Shown piece by piece: positions 8,254 through 17,188 of a DNA stretch of 64,000 nt. The notes beneath the pieces are model-generated. The model had not been told where the DNA came from. It was given only the letters and a program-made list of their open reading frames with translations, and searched no databases. Within the stretch, counting starts at the first letter, position 1; every line of letters starts with the position of its first letter. The stretch comes from UBA7672 sp963784415 (GTDB taxonomy: Bacteria > Pseudomonadota > Alphaproteobacteria > Caulobacterales > Hyphomonadaceae), in assembly GCA_963784415.1 (NCBI GenBank), contig CAWARK010000014.1, positions 868,001-932,000 on the forward strand, given 5' to 3'. A program made the translations under genes and the position numbers.

Positions 8254-8942
8254 GCCACCGCCGTTTCCATCATCCCGAAGACCACAAGCCGTTCGCCTTC
8301 ACGAAGGAGAGCGACGATCTCATCGCATGGTGGGAGCGCAAGTATCCGTCGGAGCGCAAGGCTTCGGCCGTTATCCCGGCGCTCTGGATTGCGCAGAAGC
8401 AGAATGCGGGCTGGCTGTCCGAGCCGGCGCTGCGCGTGATCGCCGATCGTCTCGGCATGACCTACATCCGCGTCTACGAGATCGCGACCTTCTACACGAT
8501 GTTCAACCTCGAGCCGGTCGGGAAGTATCACTTCCAGGTCTGCGGCACGACGCCGTGCCAGCTGCGCGGCGCGGACAAGCTGAAGGATTTCTGCGAGCGC
8601 AAGATCGGGCCGAAGGGTCACGTGTCGGGCGGCGGCAAGTTCTCGTGGGTTGAGGTGGAATGTCTCGGCGCCTGCGTGAATGCGCCGATGATCCAGATAA
8701 ACGATTACTACTACGAAGACCTGAGCATCGAGACGCTTGAGAAGCTGGTCGACGATTTCGCGGCGGGCAAGGAGCCTCAGCCGGGCACGTACGTGAAGCG
8801 GCAGACATCTGCGCCGGAGGGCGCGCCGACGTCGCTGACGGATGAGACGCTTTATGATGGATCGCGCGCGAAGCCTCTTGCGACCATTCTGAACGCGCCG
8901 AAGCCACCTGAAGACAGCGCTGCTGCGCCCGTGAAAGCATGA
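8250..8942 (+). CDS. nuoE: NADH-quinone oxidoreductase subunit E
   Basis: A 230-residue thioredoxin-like [2Fe-2S] subunit (24-kDa family) of the NADH dehydrogenase module. The four cluster cysteines are Cys98, Cys103, Cys138 and Cys142. The start is TTG at 8250, overlapping the nuoD stop. An unstructured C-terminal tail of about 50 residues after LVDDFAAGKEP makes it longer than the E. coli form (166 residues), which is common in alphaproteobacteria. Confidence 0.95.
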   Translation: MSHRRFHHPEDHKPFAFTKESDDLIAWWERKYPSERKASAVIPALWIAQKQNAGWLSEPALRVIADRLGMTYIRVYEIATFYTMFNLEPVGKYHFQVCGTTPCQLRGADKLKDFCERKIGPKGHVSGGGKFSWVEVECLGACVNAPMIQINDYYYEDLSIETLEKLVDDFAAGKEPQPGTYVKRQTSAPEGAPTSLTDETLYDGSRAKPLATILNAPKPPEDSAAAPVKA

Positions 8943-8954
8943 GGGACCTGAACC

Positions 8955-10265
8955 GTGCTTCTCGATAAAGACCGTATCTTCACGAACCTGTACGGCCGCC
9001 ACGACTTCCGCCTGGAAGCCGCAAAGCAGCGCGGCGCGTGGAATTCCACCAAGGAGCTGATGCAGTTCGGCCCCGAGTGGATCTGCGACCAGATCAAGGC
9101 GTCGGGCCTGCGCGGCCGCGGCGGCGCGGGCTTTCCGACGGGCCTGAAGTGGACCTTCATGCCGAAGGTCGTGAAGGAGCGTCCGCACTATCTCGTCGTC
9201 AACGCGGATGAATCCGAGCCGGGCACCTGCAAGGACCGGGACATCATGCGCCACGATCCGCACCTGCTGATCGAGGGGTGCCTGATCGCGTCGTACGCGA
9301 TGCGCGCGAACAAGTGCTACATCTACCTGCGCGGCGAATACATTCGCGAGCGTGAAGTGCTCGAGGAAGCGATCAAGGAGGCCTACGCGGCCGGCCTGGT
9401 CGGCAAGAATGCCTGCGGCTCTGGCTGGGACTTCGACATTTACTGTCACCACGGCGCCGGCGCTTACATCTGCGGTGAAGAGACCGCGCTGCTCGAAAGC
9501 CTTGAAGGCAAGAAGGGTCAGCCTCGCCTGAAACCGCCGTTCCCGGCGAATGCGGGTCTCTATGGCTGCCCGACGACGGTGAACAACGTTGAATTGATCG
9601 CTGTGGCGCCGACCATCCTGCGCCGTGGCGCCGGCTGGTTCGCGGGCTTTGGTCGTCCGAACAACACGGGCACGAAAGTGTTCTGCATCTCCGGCCATGT
9701 CGAGCGGCCGTGCAATATCGAAGAAGAGATGTCGATCCCGCTGAAGACACTGATCGAAGAGCATTGCGGCGGCGTGCGCGGCGGCTGGGGCAACCTGCGC
9801 GCGATCATTCCGGGCGGATCGTCGGTGCCGATGATCCCGAAGGAAATCTGCGACACCGTGCTGATGGATTTCGACGCGCTGCGTGATGTGAAGTCGGGCC
9901 TCGGCACGGCGGCCGTCATCGTGATGGACAAGTCGACCGACCTCATCAAGTCGATTGCCCGTCTGGCGTACTTCTACAAACACGAAAGCTGCGGCCAGTG
10001 CACGCCGTGCCGTGAAGGCACCGGCTGGATGTGGCGCGTGCTGGAGCGGATGGTGAAGGGCGAGGCCGAGGCCTCCGAGATCGACACGCTGCTTGATGTG
10101 GCGTCCCAGGTTGAAGGTCACACGATCTGCGCGTTGGGCGATGCCGCTGCGTGGCCGATCCAGGGTTTGATCCGTCACTTCCGTCAGGACATCGAAGACC
10201 GCATCGCGAACTACCGCATGGGCCGCCCACACGTTCAGGGCGTAACACTGACGGCGGCGGAGTAG
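8955..10265 (+). CDS. nuoF: NADH-quinone oxidoreductase subunit F
   Basis: A 436-residue flavoprotein subunit that binds NADH, FMN and a [4Fe-4S] cluster. The glycine-rich NADH loop GRGGAGFPTG is at residues 54-63. Cluster ligands are Cys346, Cys349 and Cys352 (CGQCTPC) plus Cys392. It starts at GTG after GAGGGACC, 12 bases behind nuoE. Confidence 0.97.
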   Translation: MLLDKDRIFTNLYGRHDFRLEAAKQRGAWNSTKELMQFGPEWICDQIKASGLRGRGGAGFPTGLKWTFMPKVVKERPHYLVVNADESEPGTCKDRDIMRHDPHLLIEGCLIASYAMRANKCYIYLRGEYIREREVLEEAIKEAYAAGLVGKNACGSGWDFDIYCHHGAGAYICGEETALLESLEGKKGQPRLKPPFPANAGLYGCPTTVNNVELIAVAPTILRRGAGWFAGFGRPNNTGTKVFCISGHVERPCNIEEEMSIPLKTLIEEHCGGVRGGWGNLRAIIPGGSSVPMIPKEICDTVLMDFDALRDVKSGLGTAAVIVMDKSTDLIKSIARLAYFYKHESCGQCTPCREGTGWMWRVLERMVKGEAEASEIDTLLDVASQVEGHTICALGDAAAWPIQGLIRHFRQDIEDRIANYRMGRPHVQGVTLTAAE

Positions 10266-10268
10266 GGC

Positions 10269-12380
10269 ATGACCGACACCGTCAAACTGATCGTCGATGG
10301 CGTCACGGTGGATGCGCCGAAGAGCTACACGCTGCTGCAGGCGTGCGAACTCGGTGGCGCCGAGATTCCGCGCTTCTGCTATCACGAACGTCTGTCGATC
10401 GCTGGCAACTGCCGCATGTGCCTTGTCGATTGGGTTGGCGCGCCGAAGCCGATCGCGTCGTGCGCCCAGACGGTGGGCGACATGGCGCCCAAGAAGGACG
10501 GCACGCCTCACGAGATTTCGACGCGCTCGCCGCGCGCGATCAAGGCGCGCGCTGGCGTCATGGAATTCCTGCTGATCAACCATCCGCTGGATTGCCCGAT
10601 CTGCGACCAGGGCGGCGAGTGCGACCTGCAGGACCAGGCGATGGGCTATGGCCGCGCCGGTTCGCGCTATTCCGAGAACAAGCGCGCAGTAGACGACAAG
10701 AATATGGGCCCGCTGGTCAAGACCATTATGACGCGCTGCATCCAGTGCACCCGCTGCGTGCGCTTTGCAGCCGAGGTTGCGGGCGTGGACGAGATCGGCC
10801 TCGCCAACCGTGGCGAAGACGCCGAGATCACGACCTATCTCGAGAAATCGCTGACGTCCGAACTGTCGGGCAATGTGATCGACCTGTGCCCGGTGGGCGC
10901 TCTGACCTCCAAGCCTTACGCGTTCAACGCGCGTCCGTGGGAGCTGCGCAAGACCGAGAGCATCGACGTGATGGACGCCATGGGCGCCGCCATTCGTGTG
11001 GATGCGCGCGGTCCGACCGTGATGCGCATCCTTCCGCGCGTGAACGAAGAGATCAACGAGGAGTGGATTTCGGACAAGACGCGCTTCGTGTGGGACGGCC
11101 TCGGCCGCCAGCGTCTCGACAAGCCGTATGTCCGCGAGAATGGCGCGCTGAAAGCTGTGACGTGGGATGAGGCGCTGAAGGTCGCTGCGGCCGCGCTGAA
11201 AGTTTCGGGCGAGCAGATCGGCGTGATCGCCGGCGACCTCGCTGATGTGGAAAGCATGAAGGCTGCGCTCGATCTGGCGACGTCGCTAGGTGTGAAGTCG
11301 ATCGACTGCCGTCAGGATGGCGCGAAGCTCGGCCTCGGCGCCGACGGATCGAGGCTGCCGCGCGAGAGCTATCTTTTCAACTCGACGATCATGGGCATCG
11401 ACGAAGCGGACATGATCCTGCTCGTCGGCGTGAACCCGCGCAAGGAAGCGGCCGTGCTGAACGCGCGCATCCGCAAAGCCTGGCTGCGCATGGTTCCGGT
11501 CGCGGTCGTCGGCGAGCGTGTCGATCTGACTTATGACTACCAATATGTCGGCGCGGGTCCGGATTCGCTGGGTGAGCTGAAGGCCGGTCACCCGGTGTTC
11601 GAAGCACTGAGCAAGGCGCAGCGTCCGCTAATCATCCTTGGTCAGGGCGCGCTCACGCGTGGCGATGGTGCGGCTGTTCTCAACGCTGTCTCGTCGCTCG
11701 CGGCGAATGTCGGCGCGATCAAGGATGGCTGGAATGGCTTCAACGTGCTGCACACGGCTGCAGCGCGCGTTGGCGGTCTCGACCTCGGCTTCGTGCCGGC
11801 GGCTGGCGGCAAGGATGTGGCGGGCATTGTCGCCGCTGCGCAGTCTGGCGAGATCAAGACTGTGATACTGCTCGGCGCTGACGAGATCGATACGTCGAAG
11901 CTCGGCTCGGCCAAGGTGATCTATATCGGCAGCCATGGCGATAACGGTGCGCATCGCGCAGACGTCATCCTGCCGTCGGCTGCCTATACCGAAAAGTCGG
12001 CAACTTACGTCAACACCGAAGGTCGCGTGCAGCGCACGCAACGCGCCGTGATGCCGAAAGGCGATGCGCGCGAAGACTGGGCGATCATCCGCGCCCTCTC
12101 CGCCTATATCGGCAAGACGCTGCCCTATGACAGCGTCACCCAGCTGCGCGAGAAACTCGCGAAGGATCATCCGACCTTCCTTGGTCTTGATTTCGCGCCG
12201 GGCCATACGTCCAGCAGCGTTGCGCCGCCTTACGGATCGGCCGGCGCCATGCAGTCGGCGCCATTCCGCACGTCGGTGGGCGCATTCCACCTGACCAACC
12301 CGATCGCGCGCGCGTCCCGCACTATGGCGGAATGCGCCGAACTCGTTGCGGGCGCCTCGCCTGCCGTAGCAGCAGAATAG
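10269..12380 (+). CDS. nuoG: NADH-quinone oxidoreductase subunit G
   Basis: A 703-residue Fe-S subunit. The N-terminal ferredoxin-like domain has CYHERLSIAGNCRMC and a later Cys (ASCAQ). Then come the His-Cys3 site (DCPICDQGGECDLQ) and a [4Fe-4S] motif CIQCTRC with the distal CPVG. Residues from about 220 onward form the molybdopterin-oxidoreductase-like domain, which has no cofactor in complex I. It starts three bases after nuoF. Confidence 0.97.
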   Translation: MTDTVKLIVDGVTVDAPKSYTLLQACELGGAEIPRFCYHERLSIAGNCRMCLVDWVGAPKPIASCAQTVGDMAPKKDGTPHEISTRSPRAIKARAGVMEFLLINHPLDCPICDQGGECDLQDQAMGYGRAGSRYSENKRAVDDKNMGPLVKTIMTRCIQCTRCVRFAAEVAGVDEIGLANRGEDAEITTYLEKSLTSELSGNVIDLCPVGALTSKPYAFNARPWELRKTESIDVMDAMGAAIRVDARGPTVMRILPRVNEEINEEWISDKTRFVWDGLGRQRLDKPYVRENGALKAVTWDEALKVAAAALKVSGEQIGVIAGDLADVESMKAALDLATSLGVKSIDCRQDGAKLGLGADGSRLPRESYLFNSTIMGIDEADMILLVGVNPRKEAAVLNARIRKAWLRMVPVAVVGERVDLTYDYQYVGAGPDSLGELKAGHPVFEALSKAQRPLIILGQGALTRGDGAAVLNAVSSLAANVGAIKDGWNGFNVLHTAAARVGGLDLGFVPAAGGKDVAGIVAAAQSGEIKTVILLGADEIDTSKLGSAKVIYIGSHGDNGAHRADVILPSAAYTEKSATYVNTEGRVQRTQRAVMPKGDAREDWAIIRALSAYIGKTLPYDSVTQLREKLAKDHPTFLGLDFAPGHTSSSVAPPYGSAGAMQSAPFRTSVGAFHLTNPIARASRTMAECAELVAGASPAVAAE

Positions 12381-12389
12381 GAGGGCGCG

Positions 12390-13598
12390 ATGCAGAACCT
12401 CTTCCTCTGGGGCGGCGGCATGTGGGGCGGCATTGGCCTCGCCGTTCTGCAGATCCTGGCGCTCGTCGTCGTGATGTTGGTCTGCATCGCGTTCCTGCTG
12501 CTGTTTGATCGCAAGGTCTGGGCGGCGGTGCAGCTACGCAAGGGACCGAACGTGGTGGGGCCGTTCGGCCTGCTTCAATCGTTCGCCGACCTGATCAAGT
12601 TCGTGCTGAAGGAAGTGATCATCCCCGCAGGCGCCAACAAGACGGTGTTCCTGCTGGCGCCTGTTATCACGCTGTCGCTGGCGCTGGTCGGCTGGGCAGT
12701 GATCCCGATTGCGCCGGGTTGGGTGGTCGCCAACCTCAATGTCGGCGTCCTCTACCTGTTCGCGATCTCGTCGCTCGGCGTCTACGGCATCATCATGGGC
12801 GGCTGGGCGTCCAACTCTAAATACCCGTTCCTCGGCGGTCTTCGCTCTGCGGCGCAGATGGTGTCGTATGAAGTCTCGATCGGCTTCGTGATCGTTACGG
12901 TGCTGCTGCTCGTCGGCTCCCTGAACCTGTCGGACGTTGTGAACCACCAGGGCGGCGGCATCTGGAACTGGCATGCCTTCGCTTTCCCGACGATCTTCGT
13001 CATGTTCCCGATGTTCGTGATCTTCTTCATCTCGGCGCTGGCCGAAACCAACCGCCCTCCGTTCGATCTTCCGGAAGCGGAATCCGAACTCGTGGCGGGT
13101 TACCAGGTCGAGTATTCGTCCTCGCCGTACCTGATGTTTATGATCGGTGAATACGTCTCGATCGTGCTGATGTGCGCGATGCTGACCATCCTGTTCTTCG
13201 GCGGATGGCACATGCCGATCCCTATCCCGGTGCCGAGCGGCACGCCGAACTGGCTGATCAGCCTCGGCGGCCTGCTGATCTTCATGGTGAAGGTGACGTT
13301 CTTCTTCTTCCTCTTCGCCATGGTGAAGGCGATCGTGCCGCGCTACCGCTATGATCAACTGATGCGCCTGGGCTGGAAGATTTTCCTGCCGACGTCGCTG
13401 GTCGCGGTCGTGATCATCGGCGGCTATGTGACGTTCATGAACGCGCAATCGCGTGGCCCCTTCGACGCCATCGACACGGACAAGAGCGGCTTCCTCGAGG
13501 CGCCGGAACTGGCAGCTGTGACGCTGCCTGCGGGTCTCGACACGAACAAAGACGGCAAGATCAGCTGGCAGGAATATCGCGCCGGAGGGGCCAGCTAG
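12390..13598 (+). CDS. nuoH: NADH-quinone oxidoreductase subunit H with C-terminal EF-hand-like tail
   Basis: A 402-residue membrane subunit. Residues 1 to about 353 are a normal NuoH: RKGPNVVGPFGLLQSFAD, AETNRPPFDLPEAESELVAG and the multi-helix core that shapes the quinone tunnel. About 49 further residues (about 354-402) follow in the same frame. They contain two canonical EF-hand loops: DTDKSGFLEAPE (362-373) and DTNKDGKISWQE (384-395), with acidic residues at loop positions 1, 3, 5 and 12. Loop starts are only 22 residues apart, shorter than a classical EF-hand pair and closer to dockerin spacing. Typical bacterial NuoH ends near residue 320-350. The stop lies one base before the nuoI ATG. 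Calcium binding is inferred, not shown. Confidence 0.95.
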   Translation: MQNLFLWGGGMWGGIGLAVLQILALVVVMLVCIAFLLLFDRKVWAAVQLRKGPNVVGPFGLLQSFADLIKFVLKEVIIPAGANKTVFLLAPVITLSLALVGWAVIPIAPGWVVANLNVGVLYLFAISSLGVYGIIMGGWASNSKYPFLGGLRSAAQMVSYEVSIGFVIVTVLLLVGSLNLSDVVNHQGGGIWNWHAFAFPTIFVMFPMFVIFFISALAETNRPPFDLPEAESELVAGYQVEYSSSPYLMFMIGEYVSIVLMCAMLTILFFGGWHMPIPIPVPSGTPNWLISLGGLLIFMVKVTFFFFLFAMVKAIVPRYRYDQLMRLGWKIFLPTSLVAVVIIGGYVTFMNAQSRGPFDAIDTDKSGFLEAPELAAVTLPAGLDTNKDGKISWQEYRAGGAS

Positions 13599-13599
13599 C

Positions 13600-14085
13600 A
13601 TGTCGATCGGTCAAGCCATCCGGGGCGCTCTGCTGACGGACTTCGTCGGCGCCTTCTTCCTTGCCATGCGGCAGTATTTCACCCGCAAGGCGACGATCAA
13701 TTACCCGTTCGAGAAGGGTCCGCTGAGCCCGCGCTTCCGTGGTGAGCATGCGCTACGCCGCTATGCCAATGGCGAAGAGCGCTGCATCGCGTGCAAGCTG
13801 TGCGAGGCGATCTGCCCGGCGCAAGCCATCACCATCGAGGCCGAGCCGCGCGAAGACGGTTCGCGCCGCACCACGCGCTACGACATCGACATGGTGAAAT
13901 GCATCTATTGCGGTTTCTGCCAGGAAGCCTGCCCGGTGGACGCCATCGTCGAAGGCCCGAACTTCGAGTTCGCGACGGAGACGCGCGAGGAACTCTACTA
14001 CGACAAGGAAAGACTTCTGGAGAACGGCGACCGCTGGGAACGCGAGATCGCCCGCAATCTGGAACTGGACGCACGCTATCGCTAG
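13600..14085 (+). CDS. nuoI: NADH-quinone oxidoreductase subunit I
   Basis: A 161-residue ferredoxin-type subunit carrying two [4Fe-4S] clusters (N6a and N6b). Ligand sets are Cys62, 65, 68, 72 (CIACKLCEAIC) and Cys101, 104, 107, 111 (CIYCGFCQEAC). Length is usual for alphaproteobacteria. A 91-base spacer with two hairpins separates it from nuoJ, the longest internal gap of the operon. Confidence 0.97.
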   Translation: MSIGQAIRGALLTDFVGAFFLAMRQYFTRKATINYPFEKGPLSPRFRGEHALRRYANGEERCIACKLCEAICPAQAITIEAEPREDGSRRTTRYDIDMVKCIYCGFCQEACPVDAIVEGPNFEFATETREELYYDKERLLENGDRWEREIARNLELDARYR

Positions 14086-14093
14086 AAGGACGC

Positions 14094-14144
14094 GGCTCGC
14101 GGGGAGCGAGCCGGGTTCTTGAACTTCTCGGCCCCATCCGGGGC
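14094..14144 (+). promoter_or_regulatory. Tandem hairpins in the nuoI-nuoJ spacer
   Basis: GGCTCGC (14094-14100) pairs with GCGAGCC (14106-14112) over a GGGGA loop. GCCCC (14131-14135) pairs with GGGGC (14140-14144). Neither is followed by a T run, so they look like transcript-stability or processing structures rather than terminators. Confidence 0.35.
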
Positions 14145-14176
14145 GCTTTGGACCAAAGGAAGAGGAAAGCCACGCC

Positions 14177-14770
14177 ATGGCGCTGATCGCTTTCTATATC
14201 CTCTCGACGGTGGTCGTGCTGGCGGCGTTGTTCGTCGTCGCGGCGCGCAACCCCGTGCACTCGGTGCTGTGGCTGATCCTGACGTTCTTCACGTCGGCCG
14301 GTTTGCTGGTGCTGATCGGGGCGGAGTTCCTCGCGATGCTGCTGGTCGTCGTCTATGTCGGCGCCGTGGCCGTGCTGTTCCTGTTCGTGGTCATGATGCT
14401 CGACATCGACTTCGTGGCGCTGAAGCAGGGCTTCCAGAATTACCTTGTGGTCGGCCTGCTGGTCGCGCTCGCGCTGCTGGCCGAGATCGGCATCGTCGCT
14501 GCGGCGGCAACCTTCGGCGGCGGCGCCACCTTCCAGCCGAGCCCGGGCGCGGCGACCAACGCCGAAGCGCTCTCGAAAGTGCTCTACACGGACTACCTGC
14601 TGCTGTTCCAGATGTCGGGCATCGTGCTGCTAGTCGCCATGATGGGCGCAATCGTGCTGACGCTGCGCTCGCGGCCCACGGTCAAACGCCAAAACATCGC
14701 CGAGCAGGTCGGCCGCAAACGCAAAGACGCCGTGGAACTCAAGGACGTTCGTCCGGGACAAGGTATCTGA
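14177..14770 (+). CDS. nuoJ: NADH-quinone oxidoreductase subunit J
   Basis: A 197-residue, five-helix membrane subunit. NPVHSVLWLILTFFTSAGL and the glycine-containing helix VVVYVGAVAVLFLFVVMML, which has the pi-bulge region of NuoJ, are conserved. ATG follows GGAAGAGGAAAG. nuoK begins two bases after its stop. Confidence 0.95.
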   Translation: MALIAFYILSTVVVLAALFVVAARNPVHSVLWLILTFFTSAGLLVLIGAEFLAMLLVVVYVGAVAVLFLFVVMMLDIDFVALKQGFQNYLVVGLLVALALLAEIGIVAAAATFGGGATFQPSPGAATNAEALSKVLYTDYLLLFQMSGIVLLVAMMGAIVLTLRSRPTVKRQNIAEQVGRKRKDAVELKDVRPGQGI

Positions 14771-14772
14771 TC

Positions 14773-15090
14773 ATGCCAGGCGCTGAACTTACCCTCGGCC
14801 ATTATCTCGCAGTCTCGGCGGCGCTGTTCACCATCGGCGTGTTCGGCATCTTCGTGAACCGCAAGAACATCATCGTCATCCTGATGTCGATCGAGCTGAT
14901 CCTCCTCTCGGTGAACCTGAACCTCGTTGCTTTCTCGGTCTTCAACGGCACGATCATGGGGCAGGTGTTCGCCATGCTCGTGCTGACGGTTGCGGCGGCC
15001 GAAGCTGCTGTGGGTCTTGCCATCCTTGTCGTCTACTTCCGCAACCGTGGTGAAATCGCGGTTGAAGACGTCAACGTGCTGCACGGATAG
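14773..15090 (+). CDS. nuoK: NADH-quinone oxidoreductase subunit K
   Basis: A 105-residue, three-helix proton-channel subunit. The two conserved membrane glutamates are visible in MSIELILLSVNLN and AAAEAAVGLAI. The ATG at 14773, two bases after nuoJ, gives the usual NuoK length. Upstream in-frame starts lie inside nuoJ and are rejected. Confidence 0.96.
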   Translation: MPGAELTLGHYLAVSAALFTIGVFGIFVNRKNIIVILMSIELILLSVNLNLVAFSVFNGTIMGQVFAMLVLTVAAAEAAVGLAILVVYFRNRGEIAVEDVNVLHG

Positions 15091-15102
15091 GGGAACAGGC
15101 CG

Positions 15103-17185
15103 GTGACCTTCCAGGATATCGCAGCGATCTTCATCGTTCTGGCGCCCGGCCTTGCCGCGGTCATCGCCGGCCTTGGCCAGCGCGTGCTGGGCGACAAAGG
15201 ATCGATGGCGCTGACCACGACGCTCGTCGTGTCGGCGGCGGCCCTCGCGGGCTTCCTGTTCTTCAATCAGGTGTTCGGTTCGCACGGCGAAGCCGGCAAC
15301 CACGCCCACACGATCGTCCTGTCGCGCTGGTTCAATGTCGGCACGTTCATCGCCGACTGGGCTATCCGTATCGACAGCCTTTCGGTGACCATGCTGTTCG
15401 TGGTGACCAGCGTCTCGGCGCTCGTCCACATCTACTCGATCGGCTACATGCACGAAGATCCGCACCGCGCGCGGTTCTTCGCCTACCTCTCGCTGTTCAC
15501 CTTCGCGATGCTGATGCTGGTGACGGCGGACAACTTCTTGCAGCTCTTCTTTGGCTGGGAAGGTGTTGGCCTCGCGTCCTACCTGCTCATCGGCTTCTGG
15601 TACAAGAAACCGTCGGCCAATGACGCGGCGATCAAGGCTTTCGTGGTCAACCGCGTCGGCGATTTCGGCTTCGCGCTCGGCATCATGGCCGTGGTGTTCA
15701 TGATCCAGCCGGTGGCCGGCGTGGACTACGCCAAGTTCGGCATCAGCGAATTCTCCTCGATCAAGTTCGACACGGTGTTCGCCGTGATCGCCCAGAATGC
15801 CCCGGTCATGCCGATCGGCGCTGTGGCGGCGGTCCCGATCCAGGACGTGACGTTCGATTTCCTCTGGCTCCATGTCTGGGGTCTCGAGGCGGCGGGCGTG
15901 CTGCTGTTTATCGGCGCGATGGGCAAGTCGGCGCAGTTCTTCCTGCACACATGGCTGCCGGACGCGATGGAAGGCCCGACGCCGGTCTCCGCGCTCATCC
16001 ACGCCGCCACCATGGTCACCGCCGGCGTGTTCCTCGTCTGCCGCTGCTCGTATCTCTACGAGCATACGGTTGTTGCGGCGAACATGATCACGATCATCGG
16101 CGCCGTGACCTGCTTCTTCGCCGCCACGGTTGGCCTTGCGCAGAACGATATCAAGCGCGTCGTGGCTTACTCAACCTGTTCGCAGCTCGGCTACATGTTC
16201 TTCGCGGCGGGCCTTGGCGCCTATCAGGCGTCGATGTTCCACCTGTTCACGCACGCCTTCTTCAAGGCGCTGCTGTTCCTCTCGGCCGGCGCGGTCATCC
16301 ACGGCATGCACCACGAGCAGGACATGCGGAACATGGGCGGCCTACGCAAGAAGATGCCGCTGACGTGGGCGATGATGCTGATCGGCACGCTGGCGCTGAC
16401 GGGCGTCGGCATTCCCGGCATCGAGGGCCTCAACCTCGGTTTTGCGGGCTTCTTCTCGAAGGACGCGATCATCGAGAGCTCGTTTGCCTCGCATGACGCT
16501 TTCGCACCGCTGGCCTTCTGGCTCAGCATCGGCGCGGCCTTTCTGACGTCGTTCTACTCGTGGCGCCTGATGTTCATGACGTTCGAGGGCAAGACGCGCG
16601 CTGATCACCACACCTACGATCACGCGCATGATCCGCCATTCGTTATGGCGCTGCCGCTGATCCTTCTTGCGGTCGGCGCTGTGCTGGCCGGCGGCGTGTT
16701 CTACGACGCGATGGTCGACCACCACCAGGTTGCCTATCTGGGGCGATGCGATCTTCACAGGCGCGGAGAACGAGGTGCTGCACGCGCGGCACGAGGTTCC
16801 GATGTGGGTGAAGCTGGCGCCGGCAGTCTGCTGGGTCAGCGGCCTGATCTTCGCGATCATCTTCTACCTGGTGTTCCCGTCAGTTCCGCGCCGCATGGCG
16901 CGTAACGGCGGGCCGATGCATTCGTTCCTGTCCCACAAATGGTATTTCGACGAGATCTATCACTTCGTCTTCGTGAAGGGCGCGGCCGGCCTCGGCGACC
17001 TGCTCTGGAAAGCTGACAAGAAGATCATCGACGGCGTCGGTCCGGATGGCGTCACCAGCGTCGCCAAGGCAGGCGCCGGCGGGCTGTCGAAGCTGCATAC
17101 CGGGTACATCTTCCACTACGCATTCGTCATTCTCTTGTCGGCCGTCGTCTTCGTGGCCTTCGTTCTCCTGAATCAGGGGCGCTAG
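15103..17185 (+). CDS. nuoL: NADH-quinone oxidoreductase subunit L, reading frame broken by a +1 frameshift near 16738
   Basis: A proton-pumping antiporter-like subunit starting at GTG 15103. The core is complete: YLSLFTFAMLMLVTADNFLQ, FFGWEGVGLASYLLIGFWY, FLHTWLPDAMEGPTPVSALIHAATMV. After ...DHHQVAY the frame-1 text turns to non-homologous residues. The expected WGDAIFTGAENEVL continues in frame 2 from TGG at 16739 through the lateral helix and final membrane helix to TAG at 17185. Dropping one base (for example C16738) restores a 693-residue protein of normal length. As written, translation ends at 16905 without the C-terminal helix that braces NuoM and NuoN. A sequencing error is the simplest explanation. 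A real mutation or programmed shift is possible. Confidence 0.93.
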
Positions 17186-17188
17186 GAC

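Noticed and set aside
8157..10583. Minus-strand open frame of 808 codons opposite nuoE-nuoF
   Set aside because: Spans several well-supported plus-strand genes and shows shadow-type composition.
14593..16065. Minus-strand open frame of 490 codons opposite nuoJ-nuoL
   Set aside because: Its His/Asp/Glu-rich text mirrors hydrophobic membrane codons. No homology features.
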